A stretch of DNA of 48,752 bases. It comes from Irineochytrium annulatum. Lineage: Eukaryota; Chytridiomycota; Chytridiomycetes; Chytridiales; Chytridiaceae. Shown here one piece after another: positions 42,321 through 48,752 of this stretch. The stretch's first letter is position 1. Each line of letters begins with the position of its first letter. The notes below the pieces were generated by a model. It was given only the letters and a program-made list of their open reading frames with translations, did no database searches and had not been told where the DNA came from. The stretch lies in the NCBI GenBank assembly GCA_027600665.1, contig JADGJL010000070.1:1-48752 (forward strand). Direction: 5' to 3'. A program made the position numbers and the translations under genes.

Positions 42321-44762
42321 ATGGACTTGAAGGTACGCGGCTGGATTTCTCACGGGGAGGGCTAACTAATTATTACCTTAGGTTCAGGAATGGGAGTTTC
42401 CCCTTCCTCTCACGGACTATGTTCTCGTTTTTGACACGGAGCGAGGGAAGAAGCCGCTGAGACAGGCCCCACCAAACGCCCGCCTCGAGTCGATCGACGC
42501 CTTTGAGGGCCTCATCAGTCGTCTCCTCTCCGTCGGCCTCCGCGTCCGCGTGCGCGCCCTTGTCGAGCCTAAATCCAAGAAGCCGCCGACCAAGATGCTG
42601 ATTCTGGTGCAGATCCCCGACGCTTTACTCGTGAGGCTTCACTACAAGTCGGCCGTGAGCGACTGGATCGGTGGCGTCGGCGACCCGTCCGTCGATCCGC
42701 CGAACCCGCCACCGGCTCTCGATGACACCGACGCGGCCGGCAACACGGCTCCGGTTCCGACCATCACGCCAGCTGAGCGCTTGAGGATTGTGCACGAGCT
42801 TATCACGGCGCCGACGTTTGAGGGCGGAGCGTCCGTGTGCATCGGCGGATCGATGTCCACGGAGGCCGGGCATCAGGGCGACCACGTTGGCGTCGGCTAC
42901 GTCGAGTCTATGGTAAAAATGAAGAAGAACCTAGCGACCTACTTTGATATTGATCGTGGGTATTTTTCTTTTTAGTTCGCGCCGCACGACCGCGCCTTTT
43001 GCAAGGAGTGGGTTTCGTCGTGGTCAAAGAAGTGGGTCCTGGACGTTGGGGACATCTCCCGGATCAGAGAAGTTATGGGCGACCGGGTCGGGTTCTACTT
43101 CGCCTTCCTGCAATATTTCCAGCTGGCGCTAATCCCGCTTGCCGTCGTCTCGATTGCGGCTTGGTGGGACGGCGCGTACAAGGCGTGGTACGCGGGTGCT
43201 GTGATGCTGTGGAGCATTTTGTTTATGGCCCTATGGAGGCGGGAGGCTAACTTGTGGGCATCGAGGTGGGGGACGTCGAACCAGCACGTCGTGGCGAAAT
43301 CGAGAAGGGAGTTCCGGTACGACGCGATGCAGGACGATATTAGCGGGGCGAGGCTGCCCTCTTACGCGCCGTGGAAGCGTTGGGCTACGAGGCTCTCGGT
43401 AACGATCCCGAGCATTCTGGCATTCGTCGCCGTTCTCTCGGTGGTTCAATTTGCAATCCTGGTAGTTGAGGTGTTCTTTTCGGAATACTATGCGGGTCCG
43501 TTTAAAGATATTCTCGTAAGTTGTTTATGAAACGTGCGCGACATCCCAAGCTAATTTGCGTGCTCGTGTTAGACGATGTCGCCAATGGTCCTGTACGTTG
43601 CCTTCGTGCCAATGCTGTCATCCTGGTACCACACCGTCGCAATCAAGATCACGCAGCTTGAGAACTACCGCACAACCGAAGACCACGATCGCTCGCTCGC
43701 CTCAAAGTCCTTCATTCTCTCCTCCCTCCTCACTCAGCTTTCCATCGTCCTCGTCGGCCTTCTCTTTATTCCGACCTCGGACCTCCTCGTGCCCGTCTTT
43801 AGCGCCCTCGGCATCTCGCTCAAGTCTCAGGAGTCCCTCGCCATGGGGCCCCACACCCTTACCGCCCGCGTAGTCTACTTTTCGTTAACGGCTCAGCTCG
43901 TCAACCAGGGCACCGAGACGCTCCTGCCATTGCTGACGCAGCTCTGGACGAAGCATTTCGGAAAGAAGACGACTGTCACGCCCGCCGCTGGGGACAAGTC
44001 GATCGACTCCATCGGCAGCGGTAGCGCGACCGCGGCGGACGACGAGGCGTTCCTCAAGCATGTCGTGAACGACTACAAGAAGGCCCCGTACGACCTCTAC
44101 GAGGACCACGCAGAGATGGCAAACCAGTTCGGGTTGATCGTCATGTTCTCGACGTGCTGGCCGCTCGTCCCGCTTGTTTGCTGCGTGAACAACTTTATCG
44201 AGTTGAGATCCGACGCACTTAAAATCGCGAGAACCGTGAGGTGCGGCTGATTCCTATTTCTTCTTTTTTATCGACTGACTGTGTTGGTTATCGTAGGCGG
44301 CCGGACCCCAAACGCGCCGACAACATCCATCCCTGGGTCTCCGTCCAGTTCCTTCTCGCCCTCCTCGGCTCCGTCCTCTCCTCCACCTTCGTCGCCCTCT
44401 ACTCCGGCTGGGACGACTCCGCCCCTGCGTCATGGCAGGTGTTTAACCGCCTCCCGTGGGTGATCGCGTTCGCCTTTTTCTCCGAGCACGTCTTCCTTGT
44501 TCTCAGTTGGGTGCTTAATGGCGCGCTTTCAGGCTTTGACAGCGCGGAGCTGGAGAGGAGGAAGAGGTTTGAGGTTGGGAGGAGGAAGTTAGCGGGTGTT
44601 GGGATTGGGGTTGAGGCCGGCAGATATGGCGGGAATGTGAGGTGGAGCAGCGGCGACCCGGCGCTTACTAAGAGGGTCTCGGTGTTGGAGGAGGAGCATC
44701 CGGGCAGGGCTATCATGTTGGGGACCGCGCTGGGCGTCATTCACGAGGTGCTGAAGGTGTAA
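42321..44762 (+). CDS. Anoctamin / TMEM16-family membrane protein (Ist2-like)
   Basis: TMEM16 proteins scramble lipids or conduct ions; yeast Ist2 tethers ER to plasma membrane. Exons 42321-42332 (four codons), 42382-42912, 42976-43515, 43573-44240, 44297-44762; 738 aa. The N-terminal cytosolic domain starts MDLK joined to VQEWEFPLPLTDYVLVF. Then VESM joins FAPHDRAFCKEWVSSWSKKW. The membrane core begins GDRVGFYFAFLQYFQLALIP, with RREANLWASRWGTSN, REFRYDAM, and about eight to ten hydrophobic segments. The typical 'LVEMANQFGLIVMF' region is present (HAEMANQFGLIVMFSTCWPL). The ELRSDALKI block joins RRPDPKRADNIHPW across the last intron. The short tail lacks the long polybasic extension of yeast Ist2. 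A poly(A) signal AATAAA is at 44915-44920. Confidence 0.9.
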
Positions 44763-45122
44763 ATACCGACGCTTGCCGCCATGCTATACTTGCAAGTTTT
44801 GTATATTTTGCCTGGACCGAATTTTAAGATTGCTTTGCCGTGTACTTTTTCTCTTGGTCGTTGGATTTACTCCACTTTCGATTGCCTCTTATGTTGTCTA
44901 AGTACAGCTAAGTAAATAAAGAACTACTGGTGATCGCAAACAGACGCGAAAGGGTGAAAAGCAACCATCTCAAAAAGCGATGTTCCCGGCACATAAAATC
45001 GAACTACAACAGGTAGGCGGCGTGTAAATGGCAAAACTTTGACTGCAAGGGATATTGGTATCGTTTAGGATTCTGTCAACAATAAGATAAAATATAATCT
45101 ACTTCAGCACGAAAACGAACGC
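44763..45122. other. Convergent spacer with anoctamin 3' UTR
   Basis: About 360 bp between stop codons, with AATAAA at 44915-44920. No gene recognised. Confidence 0.45.
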
Positions 45123-47329
45123 TTAAACAAACTCCAACTTGACGTTAACGTTGATCGAGTTGTCGTCACCCGAGTCGTCGACTTGCTGCTGAGATGCTTG
45201 CCGGGCCAACTTCCGCCCCACCGGCTGCTGCCTGTCCGACTTATGGTGGTGGCGACCGTGCGTTGGCTAAAACCTGAAACGTTAGTTCGCAAACTAAGCG
45301 GAGATATGCGAAAGCAGCAGGGAAGGAGAACGGATAATAAAAAGAATTAAAACAAACAAACCCTTCTCGCGTACTCCTGCATCCTCGCGACCTTCTCGTG
45401 CTAAATTGGTAACAACACAACCGCCGTTACCACTGGCCCTGCAGTTCCACAAAAATAAACGTCTCTCACCTTCCTCTTCCACTCCTCATCCTCGTTCACG
45501 CCCAAACTCGCCGGCAGTCTCATCATCCGATCCCGGTTTCTCAGCGCCAGCCACTCCCGATAACCGTACGGCTCAAATTCCCCAGCCGCGACCTGCTCCC
45601 TCGGCCCCTGCTCCCTCTCATCCCAGCCGCCCGGCCCTCCGCCAGCACCGCCGCCACCCATAGCGCCTCCTGGTCCGCCAACACCGCCATCACCGCGAGC
45701 GACGACGACGCGCCGAGGGTGGCCCGCAAGCCTGTATCGCTCTGACGTCGTCAGCGTCGCGGCGCCTTGGCCAGGCGCGGCGCGACGGCCGGCGATGGCG
45801 ACGCGTGGGAGGCCCATGCCGGGTCCAAAGTCGTCGCGCTCCCCGCCGAACCGACCGCGGGCGTCCGCGTCGACGACGATGACGCGTCGCGGCGCGGCGG
45901 CGTTATCCCGACGGCGGAGTAGAATCGTCGGGGGGTTAGCCGCGGGCGCGCGGATAGGCTGTTGAGACGCGGCGGCGTTGGCGGGGATGGGTCGGACCTC
46001 GAAGCGGCGGGTGTCGTGGTCCATGACGATGGTCATAGTCTCGCGCTGCTGGTGCTGCGGTTGCTGCTGTGGCTGGCTGTGGTGGTGGGAGTGAGAGTGG
46101 CGGCGCGGCGGGGACGGGGAGCGATGGCGCTGCTGCTGCGGGGACGACGAGCGGTGGTGGTGGTGGGATCTCGAGCGGTCATGGGACGCGTGGCGGTGGT
46201 GGGAGGAGTGATTGTGGGAGTTTGAGTGGTGTCGGCTGTGCGGCGTCGGGGAGCCTGGGGAGGATCGGTGGTGGTGGTGAGAGCTAGAGCGATGGCGGTG
46301 ATGCCCGCTGCGGTGGTGATGATGGTGGTGGTGACGGTGCCGATGACGATCGGGCTCTGCGGCGTTATCGTCGTCGTCGTTCGCAGCGGCGTTGTCATCT
46401 TGCTCGGCGTCGAAGCCCTCGTTCGCGTCCGCGTTGGCCTGCTCACCGTCCTCGTCGTCATTATTCGCATCCTCCTCCTCCGCTTCGGCCTCCTCGTTCC
46501 GACGGCGGTGGGAGTGGTGATGAGACGAATGCTTCTTTGAGGACGACTTGGACTTCTTCAAGGCGGCTGCCGCGGCCGTCTTGGCGGTCTCCTTCATCAT
46601 ATTCTGCATGGCCGAAAGGAGGTTCGCGTCGGCCCAGGGCTGCTGCTGCTGTGCCTGCTGTGGACTCCACTGCGGTTGGTAGCTAGGCCCACCATCGAGC
46701 GACGCGTTTTCCATTCCCATCATCGGGCTATGGAGGTATTGTTGCACCGTAGGGGGCTGCAGCATGGTCGGGGCTGTCGGATTTACGGCCGCTGATGCCA
46801 TGAGCTGGCTGAGCCACTGAGGTTGTTGACCCTGGCCGGGGAGCGCGATCGGTTGCGTCATAAACTGTTGCTGTTGTTGCTGCTGCTGTAATTGCTGCTG
46901 TTGGCCAGCCATCGTCAGCTGTTGCTGGTGCCCAGGCCCTCGCGGTTGCTGGCTCTGCGGCAAGGGCTGCGCACCCCTTGATGTAACGAGATATTGGCTC
47001 GGCGTCGCGTTCGAGTTCCCCGTCAAGGGATCGACGGTTGAAGTGACGACGGTGCCGAATTGGGTCGAGTTAGGGCCCTGGATGGCGACGGGCTGGACGC
47101 GGTAGGTTGAGGACTGCGTCGACGGAAGTTGCGCGCCGGCCATCCACTGCGGCGGGAGGCTCGCACCTCCACCCATCATTGCCGACGCCCATGACGGCTG
47201 GCCCTGCTGCTGCTGTTGTTGGAGCTGTTGCTGCAGCTGCTGCACGCAGTAGTTGCTGTTTTGGAAGCCGTCCATGCTGAACGTCGCGTCTTGCGCAATG
47301 CAGTAAATCAGGTTAAATGAACTCTCCAA
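45123..47329 (-). CDS. Glutamine- and histidine-rich disordered protein with a short conserved-looking C-terminus
   Basis: Exons 47329-45470, 45400-45362 (13 codons) and 45266-45123 join in phase (about 680 aa). The N-terminal third has polyQ tracts (QQLQQQLQQQQQQ and QQLQQQQQQQQF) and Pro/Met-rich sequence. The middle is a Lys/Ser run (KKSKSSSKKHSSHHH), an acidic EEAEAEEEDANNDDED block, then His/Ser/Arg repeats (DRHRHRHHHHHHH). Near the C-terminus is a more ordered segment: FEPYGYREWLALRNRDRMM, RLPASLG, and EDEEWKRK joined to HEKVARMQEYARR. That kind of Trp/Arg helix could be a conserved motif, but I do not recognise it. Start uncertain: Met at 47329 or 47275; an open frame at 47308-47526 upstream could not be spliced in frame. 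Confidence 0.65.
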
Positions 47330-47598
47330 CGCGTCACGATCTGGTCGCTCGACGCGTCCGGCCCGCTTTCGTTGAAGGATGCGGTCAGGACAGGCGGAAG
47401 TTCGCTCGCGTCGTCACGTCGGGGATCGTTGCTTTCAGAATAATTCGGGTCCGGCGCGGAGCAGCTCGTCGACGATTGGAGGTCGTCGAGGCTCTGAAGG
47501 TGTTCATTGTTGACAAGGTTTCCCAATCAGGAAGAGACTTCGAGCTTCAAATATAACGGCTTGAAAAGTGGCTTGCCGGTGGCTTGAAACGGATTGTG

Positions 47599-48752
47599 AT
47601 GCCTTCGCAATCCGCTGCACAGGCTGGGCCGGATTACGACCCAGCGCGACCGTCGTACGCGCCGACGCTCGCGGGTCTGGCCCTCGCCGAGTCCATCCAC
47701 GGCCTTTATCCCGTCGTGGCCAAGCTGGCATTCTCGGGCACAGAGCGGATCCACCCAGTACTCTTCGTCCTAGCCCGCTCGGTCATCGCGACGCCAATTC
47801 TGCTGCTGGTCGCCTCGCTGATCGACAATCCGCCCTCAATCTTTCCGCGGACGAGGGAAGAATGGTCCACCAGCCTCTTTCTCGGTGTGCATCTCCTGCT
47901 TTACCATTCTTCCACTCACACCTCGCGGAAAACACGCAGGACTTACGGGCATTTCGTTAAACCAACTCGCGAACGCGGCCGGCGTTGCCCTGACGTCGCC
48001 TTTCAACGTCTCCATATGGCAGCAGCTTATACCGGCCTTCACCCTGCTCCTGAGCCTCGCATTCCGCGGGGAGCGCGTCACGCTCGTCAAGGCAATCTCT
48101 GTCGCGCTGTGCTTTGTCGGGGCATATGTCATATTGACCTTAGGACAAGGTGGGAGGTGCGGCACCCCGCGACTGCAGGTGAAGGCGGATGGGCCGCGGT
48201 CGTGGGGCGTCGCCAACCTGGTGGTGACGGCAGAAGAAAAGGATCACGATGATCCGTTTTGGTGGGCCATCGGCAACCTGATGCTCCTCACCAACTGCGC
48301 CTCCTTCGCTATCTACCTCCTCCTCTCCTCCGACGCGCGCTCCCACTCACCGACGAACTCCATTGGCGCCATAACGCTTTCATCCCGCGCGCACCTCGGC
48401 GGCCTGATCCTCGGCCTTCCCACAACCTTAATCCTCTCCCTCACAATGGACATTACTACGGGCCTCGTCTGGCCCTGGACTAACCTCGGCGGCGCCCGCG
48501 TATGGGCCGCGGTAGCTTACGCCGGCATCCTCTCCAGCGGCCTAGCCTACACGTTGCTCCTATGGGCATCCGGCCGCGTCCCCCCACCGACCGTAGCGAT
48601 CTTCGTACCGCTGCAGACGGTCGTCGCGGGCGTATTCGGGAGGGTCGTGCTTGGGTGCGGGAGGTTCGCGGTGTGGGATGGCGTAGGCGCAGGTATGGTG
48701 TTTGGAGGGGTGTTTGCGCTCGTGAGAGCGAGGTGGGTGGAGGAGCGGGGGG
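47599..48752 (+). CDS. DMT-superfamily (EamA) transporter, C-terminus cut by window edge
   Basis: Drug/metabolite-transporter-type membrane protein; substrate unknown. Exons 47599-47884 and 47940 onward join in frame (SLFLG then LTGISLNQLANAAG); the frame stays open to the last base. About ten hydrophobic segments in two EamA halves: LAGLALAESIHGLYPVVAKL, VLFVLARSVIATPILLLVA, VALTSPFNVSIWQQLIPAFT, ISVALCFVGAYVILTL, LMLLTNCASFAIYLLLSS, LILGLPTTLILSLTM, AGILSSGLAYTLLLWASG, VPPPTVAIFVPLQTVVAGVF. RGERVTLVKAIS and RVPPPTVAIF have the usual EamA pattern at the ends of each half. Start MPSQSAAQAGPDY is chosen over an upstream in-frame Met at 47584. Divergent from the Gln/His-rich gene (269 bp between starts). 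Confidence 0.88.

Noticed and set aside
47308..47526. Upstream exon for the Gln/His-rich gene (MGNLVNNEHLQ...)
   Set aside because: The available GT donors and the acceptor at about 47290 do not join in frame; left out of the gene model.

Overview
The window is eukaryotic nuclear DNA from a fungus. Most genes carry short GT-AG introns (about 39-126 nt, often with a CTAAC/CTAAT branch site). Fungal hallmarks are chorismate synthase, an Ole1-type desaturase with a C-terminal cytochrome b5, a CFEM/CBM19-like cell-wall protein, an Ist2-like anoctamin and a bifunctional 6PF2K/FBPase. A phenylalanine hydroxylase with an ACT domain, and a WASP carrying both WH1 and CRIB domains, point to an early-diverging (non-Dikarya) lineage rather than an ascomycete or basidiomycete; this placement is inference. 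I see no tRNA, rRNA, transposon or CRISPR. A 10-N assembly gap lies in one intron.

Layout, left to right: WASP (-, runs off the left edge); acidic orphan protein (+); UTP15 (-); chorismate synthase ARO2 (+); small EF-hand protein (-); decayed VAT1-like quinone oxidoreductase (+); NOP58 (-); CTU2/NCS2 tRNA thiolation factor (-); Ser/Thr kinase (+); CFEM/CBM19-like secreted protein with an in-frame TAG (+); divergent RhoGAP-like protein (-); OLE1 desaturase (+); eIF3h (-); mitochondrial seryl-tRNA synthetase (+); mitoribosomal mL45 (-); mitoribosomal bL32 (+); phenylalanine hydroxylase (-); MARVEL-like membrane protein (-); 6PF2K/FBPase (+); very large disordered protein (-); small secreted Cys protein (+); FIST-domain protein (-); anoctamin (+); Gln/His-rich protein (-); DMT/EamA transporter (+, runs off the right edge).

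Organisation: strand alternates at 21 of 24 gene boundaries, so nearly every gene sits head-to-head with one neighbour and tail-to-tail with the other. Several head-to-head pairs have only 70-146 bp between start codons, implying shared bidirectional promoters: eIF3h/SerRS 70 bp, MARVEL/6PF2K 76 bp, mL45/bL32m 85 bp, UTP15/ARO2 128 bp, FIST/anoctamin 146 bp. Functionally the window is rich in translation genes: ribosome biogenesis (UTP15, NOP58), tRNA wobble thiolation (CTU2), initiation (eIF3h) and mitochondrial translation (SerRS, mL45, bL32m). The mL45/bL32m pair makes two subunits of the same particle from one short promoter.

All exon joins were made by hand from splice motifs, frame and family resemblance. 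Where a join does not close cleanly (mL45, the large disordered protein, FIST, the last CTU2 intron) this is stated.
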